In this document: positions 1-6,406 of the stretch, piece by piece
How the letters are laid out: the number at the start of each line of letters is the position of its first letter
Numbering within the stretch: the first letter of the stretch is position 1
Source: Candidatus Omnitrophota bacterium
Lineage (GTDB): Bacteria; Omnitrophota; Gorgyraeia; Gorgyraeales; Gorgyraeaceae
NCBI GenBank assembly: GCA_020057645.1
Contig: JAGVFL010000175.1
Coordinates: forward strand, 1-10,388
Reading direction: 5' to 3'
Length of the DNA: 10,388 nt
The notes under the pieces: model-generated
The model's input: only the letters and a program-made list of their open reading frames with translations
Database searches by the model: none
Told to the model about the DNA's origin: nothing
Position numbers and translations under genes: made by a program

Positions 1-39
1 CATAAAGAATAGATTGCTTCTCCGTCTAGGCGGATCGCA

Positions 40-636
40 ATGACAATAAGAATTATGATCGAAATCAATTTATTACCCGAAGAATTAAGAAAGAAAAAAT
101 CAGAGCCTGTTTTCAACCTGAACATGGAGGCTGAGAAACTAAGGTTTCTGGCGATTGGCGGGGCCGCCGGGATTTTAATATTAATCGTCATAGCGCTGTC
201 TTTGGGATCTTTTATAAGAAAGGCTCAGATAAATGACTTGCTATCGAGGGAAAAAGTTTTTTCCGACAGGCTTTCCAAAATAGACGGCATAAATAAAGAA
301 ATAACCGTTCTTAAAGCTAAAATGGCTGTTTTGGATCAGCTTACAAAGAGAAAATTTTTATGGACCGAGAAATTGAACCAGCTTTCAGACCTGCTCTTGC
401 CCGGTATATGGTTTACCCATATTTACACTGATTCCGAAAACAGGTTGATGATAGAGGGCAGCGTGATTTCAAAAAGCGAAGAGGCAATGGCTTTTGTGGG
501 CAAGTTCATGAAAAACGTAAAGGACAACCAGCAGTTTTTCAAGGACTTTAAGAGCATAAAACTGGAATCCGTCCAAAGAAAAAATAAAGAAGAAAGGGAT
601 GTGGTGGATTTTAAGATATCCCTTTATTTCCAATAA
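40..636 (+). CDS. pilN: Type IV pilus inner-membrane assembly protein PilN
   Basis: PilN pairs with PilO in the inner membrane and links cytoplasmic PilM to periplasmic PilP/PilQ in the pilus alignment complex. The sequence shows the hallmark cytoplasmic PilN motif IEINLLPEE (residues 7-15), which binds PilM in known systems. A single hydrophobic segment follows at about residues 37-59, then a charged, probably coiled-coil stretch (about 60-110) and a small periplasmic domain. At 198 residues it is of usual size. The ATG at 40 has an AGGCGG sequence at 28-33 as ribosome-binding site. An internal ATG at 55 gives the more typical N-terminus (MIEINLLP) but lacks a good site. pilO begins 1 nt after its stop. 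The 39 bases upstream end in a possible short frame closed by TAG at 10-12, perhaps the tail of pilM, but this cannot be decided here. Confidence 0.9.
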   Translation: MTIRIMIEINLLPEELRKKKSEPVFNLNMEAEKLRFLAIGGAAGILILIVIALSLGSFIRKAQINDLLSREKVFSDRLSKIDGINKEITVLKAKMAVLDQLTKRKFLWTEKLNQLSDLLLPGIWFTHIYTDSENRLMIEGSVISKSEEAMAFVGKFMKNVKDNQQFFKDFKSIKLESVQRKNKEERDVVDFKISLYFQ

Positions 637-637
637 A

Positions 638-1201
638 ATGGCAGATCTAAAAGAAAAACAAAAAATGTACATATTGATCGCGATATTCGGCATTGCGGGG
701 CTCGCGCTTTATTATAATCTTCTTTTGAAGCCGCAGTTTTCAGGTTTTATCGCGAAAAATAAAGAATTTCGCATTGTGAGAGACAGGGTTAAGAGCGAAG
801 AGATAATGATTGCCAATGAGGCGGGGATAAAAAGACAGCATGAAAATTACGCAAAACAGGCGGAATATCTTGAAAAAAGACTGCCCGGCCAGGACCAGAT
901 TTCAAGCCTTCTTGAAGATTTTTCAAAAGTCGCGGAATCTTCGGGAGTTAAGATACTCAAGATAAAGCCGCTGGAAGCGCCGGTTATCGCGTCCAAACAA
1001 AAAGTTATGAATGACTCCTATTCTGAGTTCCCGATTTTAATAGAAGCCAGGGCCGGTTACCATCAGCTCGGGGCTTTCGTGAATAAAGTAGAGAGCATGG
1101 ACAGATTTATAAAAGTTACTGATATGGACATTGCCGGGATCGATAAAGACCCGCGTCGTCACGATATAAAAATGAGGATAATCACCTATGTCCTTCAATA
1201 A
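638..1201 (+). CDS. pilO: Type IV pilus inner-membrane assembly protein PilO
   Basis: This is the PilO partner of PilN in the inner-membrane alignment complex. The 187-residue protein has a short charged cytoplasmic N-terminus (MADLKEKQK), one transmembrane segment at about residues 11-30, a coiled-coil-like stretch (about 35-85) and a C-terminal ferredoxin-like periplasmic domain. That domain includes the family-typical pattern of a conserved LPGQDQISSLLEDFSK stretch and a late YHQLGAFVNKVESM helix. The start at 638 is chosen because it leaves a normal membrane topology and follows the pilN stop by one base, suggesting translational coupling. An in-frame ATG at 599 would add 13 residues (MWWILRYP...) lying inside pilN and has its G-rich tract directly against the start, so it is less likely. 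The stop overlaps the first codons of pilP. Confidence 0.88.
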   Translation: MADLKEKQKMYILIAIFGIAGLALYYNLLLKPQFSGFIAKNKEFRIVRDRVKSEEIMIANEAGIKRQHENYAKQAEYLEKRLPGQDQISSLLEDFSKVAESSGVKILKIKPLEAPVIASKQKVMNDSYSEFPILIEARAGYHQLGAFVNKVESMDRFIKVTDMDIAGIDKDPRRHDIKMRIITYVLQ

Positions 1202-1562
1202 ACTAAAACAAGTTTACATTCTGACAATGTCAGTTTGTCAACTTACCGCAATAATCAGCAATTGCGCATTTGCTGAAGAGGGGTTTAAGTATGACGCGAA
1301 GTCCAGGAGAGATCCGTTTATCCCGCTTATTTCAGAAACCGGCGGATACGCGTCTGACGCGTACGAGGCAAGCGCGATAGAAGATATACGTCTGGAAGGC
1401 ATTGTGTGGGATGATGCGAAGGGATCCATAGCGATTATAAACGGAGAAATAGCGAAAGAAGGGGATTCCCTGGGTTCTCTAAAGATTTTGAAGATAAATA
1501 AAGACAGCGTTATTTTTGACGTTAACGGAGAAAGCTTGAAGATAGAGCTTAATAAAGAATAA
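1188..1562 (+). CDS. pilP: PilP-like pilus assembly protein with repeat-derived signal peptide
   Basis: PilP bridges the PilN/PilO inner-membrane complex and the PilQ secretin in the periplasm. The 124-residue product has a basic N-terminus, a hydrophobic stretch (about residues 9-25) and a plausible signal peptidase I site after CAFA (residue 29). A DPF motif (about 43-45) and a C-terminal small beta domain of the PilP/GspC type follow (IRLEGIVWDD, GSIAIINGEIAKEGD, then alternating strands). PilP is often a lipoprotein, but the sequence before Cys26 (ISNC) is not a good lipobox. The ATG at 1188 has TGAGGA at 1173-1178 as ribosome site and overlaps the pilO stop. Residues 8-19 are encoded by a copy of the palindromic repeat found elsewhere in the window between genes. 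An in-frame ATG at 1227 lies inside the repeat and is unlikely to be the start. Confidence 0.82.
   Translation: MSFNKLKQVYILTMSVCQLTAIISNCAFAEEGFKYDAKSRRDPFIPLISETGGYASDAYEASAIEDIRLEGIVWDDAKGSIAIINGEIAKEGDSLGSLKILKINKDSVIFDVNGESLKIELNKE
1210..1244 (+). repeat. Palindromic repeat copy 1 (inside pilP)
   Basis: Imperfect inverted repeat with arms of 17 nt (AAGTTTACATTCTGACA and TGTCAGTTTGTCAACTT) around a single A at 1227; 14 of 17 pairs match. Over 36 nt it differs from the copy at 4785 at only two positions. It begins nine bases after the pilO stop and is read in frame as residues 8-19 of PilP. Confidence 0.85.
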
Positions 1563-1575
1563 CAGGAGGATTTAT

Positions 1576-3003
1576 ATGAAAATATGGACAGCTTTTATTA
1601 TTTTATTCTTTGCTTTTACGTGTGGTTCTTTCGGCCAGGACGAGGCAAAGGATAGTCCGGCCGCCGAGATAGAAGCCAGCGCAGTAGAAACAGCCCCGGG
1701 GAATATAACGATGGATTTTAAAGACGCTGATATAAGTAATGTCCTGAGGATACTTTCTTACAAAAGCGGCATGAACATAGTCGCGGGCAAGGATGTTACA
1801 GGCCTTATAACCATACGGCTTACTGACGTGCCGTGGGAAAAGGCCCTGGACGTTATATTGAGGACATACGGTTATACGTATGAAAGAGAAGGGAATATCA
1901 TACGCGTGACCACCACAGCCAATCTTGAGAACGAAGAGCTCATTACGGAGATTTTTTCTCTTAATTACGCGAAAGCAAAAGATGTCCCTGAGTCAATAAA
2001 AGAGATGCTCAGTAATAGAGGCAAGGTAAAATTTGACGATAGGACCAACATGTTGATTGTTACTGATATTGCCACAAACATTTATAAAATAAGAGGGGTT
2101 GTTGAAAAATTGGACATGCAGACAAAGCAGGTTGTGATAGAAACAAAGATAATAGAGACTACGCTTGGCAATGCGGATAAATTCGGCATTGAATGGCAGA
2201 CAAAGATTGTCGCGACCGGCGCAAAGATTCCAACTACAGTGCCGTTTAAAAGTAATCTTTCTACGAGCACGGGATATAAGTACATACCTATACCTAAACC
2301 GCCGAAGACAGAAATTACCTATGATTCCGCCGGTAACATGGTTACGAATACAAACGTAGCGGATTTTCCCACAGCTTCTCTGGGCACGCCGAGTTTTCCA
2401 TATGCGAGCGTCAGCAATTTTACATTCGGGACCCTGGATTTCTCGCAGTTTCAAGCAGTGCTGGAGGTTTTATCGTCAAGAGGAGATACTAAAATTATAT
2501 CCAATCCCAAGATAGTGGTTTTAAATAATCAGGAAGCGCTTATTACAGTAGGCCAGACATTAAACATACCGAAGTATGAGAGAAACGCGAACACCGGGAA
2601 TATGGAGATAACAGGTTATATTGAAAAAGAACTCGGCATTTTATTGAAAGTTACGCCGCACATAAACGCAGAAGGTTATATAACGCTTGTCCTGAAGCCT
2701 GAATTAAGCTCGCTCTTAAGGTATGACCAGCTTACAGCGCAGATCCAGACGCCTGTTTTTTCCGTGAGGAGGGCTGATACGCAGTTGATACTGAGAGACG
2801 GCCAGACAATAGCCATAGGCGGCCTTATCAGCGAAAAAGACGTGGATAAGGTTACCAAAGTCCCTTTCTTGGGAGACTTGCCTATCATAGGGATTCCTTT
2901 CAGGAAGACAGAGAAGACAAAAGAGAAAACAGACCTTTTATTTTTTGTGACCGTGAATCTCGTTAAACAGGGGTCAGCCGTTATGGATACCGCGTCCAAA
3001 TGA
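1576..3003 (+). CDS. pilQ: Type IV pilus secretin PilQ
   Basis: PilQ forms the outer-membrane ring through which the pilus passes. The 475-residue protein begins with a signal peptide (hydrophobic residues 4-16, probable cleavage near Gly20). A secretin/TonB short N-terminal (STN) domain follows at about 43-113 (ITMDFKDADISNVLRIL ... VPWEKALDVIL), then one N1-type secretin_N domain at about 122-195 and the secretin core at about 285-463. The core includes the C-terminal signature VPFLGDLPIIGIPFR (429-443) and a final amphipathic TDLLFFVTVNLV strand. Residues 215-280 form a low-complexity Pro/Thr/Ser-rich section within the barrel region. There is no AMIN peptidoglycan-binding domain, so it is shorter than proteobacterial PilQ. 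A strong CAGGAGGA site (1563-1570) precedes the ATG. The stop overlaps the next start in an ATGA arrangement. Confidence 0.93.
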   Translation: MKIWTAFIILFFAFTCGSFGQDEAKDSPAAEIEASAVETAPGNITMDFKDADISNVLRILSYKSGMNIVAGKDVTGLITIRLTDVPWEKALDVILRTYGYTYEREGNIIRVTTTANLENEELITEIFSLNYAKAKDVPESIKEMLSNRGKVKFDDRTNMLIVTDIATNIYKIRGVVEKLDMQTKQVVIETKIIETTLGNADKFGIEWQTKIVATGAKIPTTVPFKSNLSTSTGYKYIPIPKPPKTEITYDSAGNMVTNTNVADFPTASLGTPSFPYASVSNFTFGTLDFSQFQAVLEVLSSRGDTKIISNPKIVVLNNQEALITVGQTLNIPKYERNANTGNMEITGYIEKELGILLKVTPHINAEGYITLVLKPELSSLLRYDQLTAQIQTPVFSVRRADTQLILRDGQTIAIGGLISEKDVDKVTKVPFLGDLPIIGIPFRKTEKTKEKTDLLFFVTVNLVKQGSAVMDTASK

Positions 3004-3299
3004 AATTAGAAACAATGTTTTGTAAAAAAGGCAGCCTAAGGTATATTTCCCACCTGGATATAGTGAGGCTTTTTCAGAGGGCTGTGAGAAGGGCAGAGTT
3101 AAAAGTAAGCATCAGCCAGGGTTTTACTCCTCATTACAGGATAGGATTTTCAAATGCCCTGAAGCTCGGCGTTGAAAGCGAAGGCGAGAACGCGGTGTTT
3201 ACTATGGACGGCTGGATGGACCCGGAGGAGTTTAAAAAGAGGATAAATGAAAAATTGCCGGAGGGAGTGAAAATAATATCGTGCAAAAAGAGATTTTAA
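3000..3299 (+). CDS. Short DUF2344 (radical-SAM-associated, TIGR03936-like) protein
   Basis: The 99 residues match the N-terminal half of the DUF2344 family, often found fused to or next to a radical SAM protein and of unknown biochemical function. Family features seen are GSLRYISHLDIVRLFQRAVRRA (about 11-32 here), SQGFTPHYRIGFSNALKLGVESEGE (about 39-63), and an ending that corresponds to DPEEFKKRINEKLPEGVKI. Full family members usually run to about 200 residues or more. Here the protein stops about where the second half should begin, and that region is instead occupied by the RNase G gene. It overlaps pilQ by 4 nt (ATGA) and the next gene by 19 nt, so it is likely translated by coupling. It could be a natural short form or a degraded relic; the intact frame and tight overlaps favour an expressed gene. 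Confidence 0.75.
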   Translation: MKLETMFCKKGSLRYISHLDIVRLFQRAVRRAELKVSISQGFTPHYRIGFSNALKLGVESEGENAVFTMDGWMDPEEFKKRINEKLPEGVKIISCKKRF

Positions 3300-4771
3300 T
3301 AAACGTAGAGCCGCAGGAAAAAAGGGTTGCCGTAGTTGAGGGCGGTTCTCTCGAGGAATATTACATAGAAAGGCCTTCGGACGTCAGCCTTGTGGGAAAT
3401 ATCTACAAGGGGACAGTGAATTCTGTCATGTCAGGCATAGGCGCCGCGTTTGTAGATATAGGATTCGGCAGAAACGGATTTTTATACGTTACAGACATGA
3501 TGGCTCCCATACAGGAGTTTGACCTGCTGGAAACAGCGGGACAGCATCCGAGGCACATACCAAGGCCGAAGCCTTCGGATATAGATAAGCTCGTGAAAAA
3601 AGGCCAGGAGGTCCTGGTTCAAGTCGTAAAAGAGCCTATAGGCAATAAAGGCCCCAGGCTCACTACACACGTAGGGATACCCGGGAGATTTGTAGTATTG
3701 ATGCCTTTTGATCATCACATGGGCATTTCCAAAAGGGTAACTGACCGCAATGAAAGAGAACGTCTGCGCCAGATTCTTAAAAAGATAATGCCCGGCCTGA
3801 ACATGGGGTTTATCGTGCGGACAGCGGGCGTCGGAAAAAGCGAGGCTGATTTTAAGCGCGAGATAAGATATCTGGCGGCATTGTGGCGTAACATAAAAAA
3901 TCGTTCGACCAAGATAAAAGCGCCGAACCTTGTCAACGAGGAGTATTCTTTAACCTTCAGGATCCTCAGGGATATATTTACTGAGGATGTGGCCAGGGTG
4001 CTGGTTGATGACAGGGAAGAATATAAAAAACTCAGGCATTTTGCGAATAATATAATGCCCAGCATGAAAAGAAAGCTATTGCTTTACCAGGAGAAGACGC
4101 CTCTATTTGATTCGCGCGGCATAGAGAAAGAAGTGGAAAAGCTTTACAATAAAAAGATAGCGCTTAAATGCGGCGGTTATGTATTTATTGAGGAAACAGA
4201 GGGCCTTATTGCCATAGACGTGAACAGCGGAAGCTTTAACAAGAAGTACATGGAGGAGACGGCTTTCAAGGTCAACAGCGAGGCAGCTGCGGAAATCGCG
4301 AAGCAGATACGGTTAAGGGATATAGGCGGCATAGTGATAATAGATTTTATAGACATGGTAAGGGAGAAACACAACCGCGAGATATTTGATCTGCTCGTGA
4401 ATTTATTCAAAAAAGACAGGGCAAAGATAAACGTGCTGAAGATGTCCGAGTTCGGCATCGTGCAGATAACGAGGCAGAGGATAAGAAGGGGCGTCAAAAA
4501 AGTCTCTTACAAGGATTGTCCTTATTGCCAGGGCAGGGGCTCTGTTAAATCAGCCGCTACGATGGCAATAGAGGTTTTAAGGGCTATAAAAAAACAAATA
4601 GAAAAAGTGAGATTGAAAGAGGTCCGCTCGTACGTGCATCCTGAAGTAGCCAATTATATGCTGAACGAAGACAGGCCTGCCATAGCCAAGCTTGAAGCTA
4701 TGTACAGGACAAGGATAGTCATCATAGCCGAGCCCGAGATGCACATAGAGAATTTTAGGATTGAAAAATAA
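3281..4771 (+). CDS. rng: Ribonuclease G/E family endoribonuclease
   Basis: This is a single-strand-specific endoribonuclease for rRNA maturation and mRNA turnover. The N-terminus (ILINVEPQEKRVAVVEGG) aligns with the start of known RNase G, supporting the GTG start at 3281. A GGAGGGAG tract lies 13-21 nt upstream inside the preceding gene. An S1 RNA-binding domain spans about residues 36-130 (VGNIYKGTVNSVMSGIGAAFVDIG). Catalytic metal-binding aspartates are probably Asp313 in AIDVNSGSF and Asp355 in IVIIDFIDM. The zinc-link motif CPYCQGRG (413-420) mediates dimerisation in RNase E. At 496 residues it has the RNase G layout and lacks the long degradosome scaffold tail of E. coli RNase E. Its place before rplU-rpmA, which are ribosomal genes, is a common arrangement. 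Confidence 0.93.
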   Translation: MQKEILINVEPQEKRVAVVEGGSLEEYYIERPSDVSLVGNIYKGTVNSVMSGIGAAFVDIGFGRNGFLYVTDMMAPIQEFDLLETAGQHPRHIPRPKPSDIDKLVKKGQEVLVQVVKEPIGNKGPRLTTHVGIPGRFVVLMPFDHHMGISKRVTDRNERERLRQILKKIMPGLNMGFIVRTAGVGKSEADFKREIRYLAALWRNIKNRSTKIKAPNLVNEEYSLTFRILRDIFTEDVARVLVDDREEYKKLRHFANNIMPSMKRKLLLYQEKTPLFDSRGIEKEVEKLYNKKIALKCGGYVFIEETEGLIAIDVNSGSFNKKYMEETAFKVNSEAAAEIAKQIRLRDIGGIVIIDFIDMVREKHNREIFDLLVNLFKKDRAKINVLKMSEFGIVQITRQRIRRGVKKVSYKDCPYCQGRGSVKSAATMAIEVLRAIKKQIEKVRLKEVRSYVHPEVANYMLNEDRPAIAKLEAMYRTRIVIIAEPEMHIENFRIEK

Positions 4772-4789
4772 GAGATTTTTGCATATAAG
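4761..4789 (+). promoter_or_regulatory. Possible sigma-70-type promoter for rplU-rpmA-obgE
   Basis: TTGAAA (4761-4766) and TATAAG (4784-4789) are separated by 17 bases and each differs from the bacterial consensus at one position. Transcription would start near 4796, within the left arm of repeat copy 2. It overlaps the last codons of the RNase G gene. Such matches arise by chance in AT-rich DNA, so this is a modest-confidence call. Confidence 0.3.
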
Positions 4790-4823
4790 GTTACACTCTG
4801 ACAATGTCAGTTTGTCAACTTAT
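4785..4823 (+). repeat. Palindromic repeat copy 2 (rng-rplU gap)
   Basis: Inverted repeat with 19-nt arms (ATAAGGTTACACTCTGACA and TGTCAGTTTGTCAACTTAT) around A4804; 15 of 19 pairs match. The left arm is identical to that of the perfect copy at 7259, while the right arm is the variant seen at 1228, so it looks like a hybrid of two arm types. It starts 14 bases after the RNase G stop. Confidence 0.88.
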
Positions 4824-4851
4824 CTGCTAACATTATACTGGGAGGTATAAA

Positions 4852-5166
4852 ATGTACGCGATAGTTGAAACAGGCTCAAAGCAGTACAAGGTGTCAAAAA
4901 ACGACACAATCGAGATTGAAAAGCTTGACCTGGGCAAAGCAAAAGAGGTAAAGCTGGACAAGGTTCTTTTTATCTCGGATAAAAAGGATACGACCATAGG
5001 GGCCCCTTACATAAAAGGCGCCCACGTGGTTTGCGATATCTTAGGGGAAAAACGCGACAAGAAGGTAATCTCTTTCAGGTACAGGCGCAGGCACGCGAGC
5101 TCCAAGAAGAAAATAGGCCACAGGCAGGGCTATGTCGTGTTGAAAGTTAAAGAAATAGTGGCTTAA
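4852..5166 (+). CDS. rplU: 50S ribosomal protein L21
   Basis: L21 is a large-subunit protein that binds 23S rRNA. The 104-residue product is standard length and recognisable from its start (MYAIVETGSKQYKV) through the RYRRRHASSKKKIGHRQ segment (about residues 76-92), the basic rRNA-binding signature of the family. A strong GGGAGGT ribosome site (4840-4846) precedes the ATG. The 80-bp gap in front contains a palindromic repeat and a possible promoter, so rplU-rpmA-obgE may have their own transcription start in addition to readthrough. rpmA follows after 12 bp. Confidence 0.97.
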   Translation: MYAIVETGSKQYKVSKNDTIEIEKLDLGKAKEVKLDKVLFISDKKDTTIGAPYIKGAHVVCDILGEKRDKKVISFRYRRRHASSKKKIGHRQGYVVLKVKEIVA

Positions 5167-5178
5167 TCGGAGGATAAG

Positions 5179-5412
5179 ATGGCACATACTAAAGCGCAGG
5201 GAAGCTGTAAAAACGGAAAAGATTCAAACGGTCAGAGGCGCGGCGTAAAATGCTACGGAGGCGAGACCGTAACTGCCGGAAGCATTATTATCAGGCAGAA
5301 GGGCACTAAGTTTTTTCCAGGCCTTGGAGTGGGCATAGGCAAGGATTTCACCCTGTTTGCGCTCAAGGACGGAACCGTTAAATTCGGATACCGCAAGGTT
5401 AACGTAATTTAG
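5179..5412 (+). CDS. rpmA: 50S ribosomal protein L27
   Basis: L27 reaches into the peptidyl-transferase centre with its N-terminal tail. The 77-residue product begins directly [19 protein letters not shown], so there is no cleavable N-terminal extension of the Firmicutes type. It carries the family blocks [25 protein letters not shown] and [15 protein letters not shown]. An otherwise usual Ser in the GSS motif is Cys (Cys10), and the usual His before PG is Phe. Both are mild departures. A TCGGAGGA ribosome site (5167-5174) lies just before the start. The stop codon touches the obgE ATG with no gap, which points to coupled translation of the two. Confidence 0.97.
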   Translation: MAHTKAQGSCKNGKDSNGQRRGVKCYGGETVTAGSIIIRQKGTKFFPGLGVGIGKDFTLFALKDGTVKFGYRKVNVI

Positions 5413-6366
5413 ATGTTTATAGACCGCGCAAGTATTTTTGTAAAGGCCGGAGACGGCGGAGACGGGTCTAATAGTTTTTGCAAAATAAAAGGCCTTAAAA
5501 GAAGGCAGGACGGCGGAGACGGCGGCAAGGGCGGAGATATAGTCCTGATAGCTGACAAGAATGTCCAGACCCTTTTGGATTTTCATTTCCGGAGGCATTT
5601 CAGGGCGGACAAGGGTTTAAACGGATCAGGCAACAATAGAAAAGGGGCGGCCGCGGCTGACTGCATTATAAGGCTTCCTTTGGGCACCATTGTAAAAGAT
5701 AAATACGAGGATATCGCGTATTGCGATTTAAAGGAAAGCGGCCAGTCAGTAATTCTTATAAAAGGCGGCTTAGGCGGCCAGGGTAATTCCAAGTTCAAGC
5801 AGGCTACGCACGGAGATCCCGGCGAAGAAAAAGAAATAACCCTGGAACTGAAATTAATAGCTGACGTGGGTATAATCGGCTATCCGAACGCGGGAAAATC
5901 GAGCCTGATTTCGGCCATATCAAAGGCCAGATCAAAAGTAGCTAATTACCCGTTTACTACAAAGACGCCCATATTGGGCGTTGTGAGGTTAAGCGGAGAA
6001 AGAAGTTTTGTTATATGTGACATACCCGGCCTGATAGAGGGCGCTCACGCAGGCAAAGGGCTTGGTGATGATTTCTTGCGCCATGTTGAGCGCACAAGAG
6101 TCCTAATACACATGATAGACATGGCTGCCGTGGACTGCAGGGATCCGGCAGATGATTTTAAATCAATAAATAATGAGCTTAAACTTTACAATCCTGAACT
6201 GGTGAAAAAGCCTCAGGTGATAGCAGTTAATAAAATGGATATACCTGAAGCAATGGAAAATTTGAAAAAATTTAAGAAGAAAGTGAAAAAAACGGTTTAT
6301 CCGATATCCTGCGTTACAGGCGATGGGATAAAGGAATTATTGGAAGCGGTATATAAGAGATTGTAG
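5413..6366 (+). CDS. obgE: GTPase Obg/CgtA
   Basis: This is a ribosome-associated GTPase needed for late 50S assembly and growth control. The 317-residue protein has the glycine-rich Obg fold at about residues 1-150 (FVKAGDGGDGSNSF, DGGDGGKGGDI, KGGLGGQGN) and then a G domain. The nucleotide motifs are GYPNAGKSS (156-164, P-loop), the FTTKTP switch I stretch (181-186), DIPGLIEGA (203-211), NKMD (273-276) and ISC near 298. It ends shortly after the G domain, so the optional C-terminal OCT domain of some Obg proteins is absent. The ATG immediately follows the rpmA stop, giving the usual L21-L27-Obg arrangement. Five bases after its stop a hairpin begins. Confidence 0.96.
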   Translation: MFIDRASIFVKAGDGGDGSNSFCKIKGLKRRQDGGDGGKGGDIVLIADKNVQTLLDFHFRRHFRADKGLNGSGNNRKGAAAADCIIRLPLGTIVKDKYEDIAYCDLKESGQSVILIKGGLGGQGNSKFKQATHGDPGEEKEITLELKLIADVGIIGYPNAGKSSLISAISKARSKVANYPFTTKTPILGVVRLSGERSFVICDIPGLIEGAHAGKGLGDDFLRHVERTRVLIHMIDMAAVDCRDPADDFKSINNELKLYNPELVKKPQVIAVNKMDIPEAMENLKKFKKKVKKTVYPISCVTGDGIKELLEAVYKRL

Positions 6367-6371
6367 GAGTA

Positions 6372-6396
6372 GCGAAGCGAGCATAGCGAGCTTCGC
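6372..6396 (+). repeat. Hairpin in the obgE-proB gap
   Basis: GCGAAGC (6372-6378) and GCTTCGC (6390-6396) form a seven-pair stem with an 11-base loop. Short AGCGA units recur inside (6371, 6376 and 6385). It begins five bases after the obgE stop and lies between TAGGAG (6364-6369) and the proB ATG. It is followed by GCCAACAAAC rather than a T tract, so it is not an evident terminator. Confidence 0.55.
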
Positions 6397-6406
6397 GCCA
6401 ACAAAC

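Noticed and set aside
599..637. Upstream start for pilO adding MWWILRYPFISNK
   Set aside because: The extension lies wholly inside pilN, has no properly spaced ribosome site and would spoil the usual short charged cytoplasmic end.
1347..1363. Perfect palindrome with 8-nt arms (TACGCGTC/GACGCGTA) in pilP
   Set aside because: It encodes ordinary linker sequence (YASDAY), has no second copy and is short enough to arise by chance with repeated Tyr-Ala codons.
4577..4804. Minus-strand reading frame starting MSECNL within the repeat
   Set aside because: Shadow of the RNase G gene; no ribosome site and no recognisable protein. It only shows that the repeat is open in some frames.
4812..4839. TTGTCA and TATACT 16 bases apart in front of rplU, a good promoter match overlapping the repeat's right arm
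   Set aside because: Transcription would begin near 4846, at the end of the ribosome site GGGAGGT (4840-4846), leaving a message without it. The upstream pair at 4761/4784 fits better.
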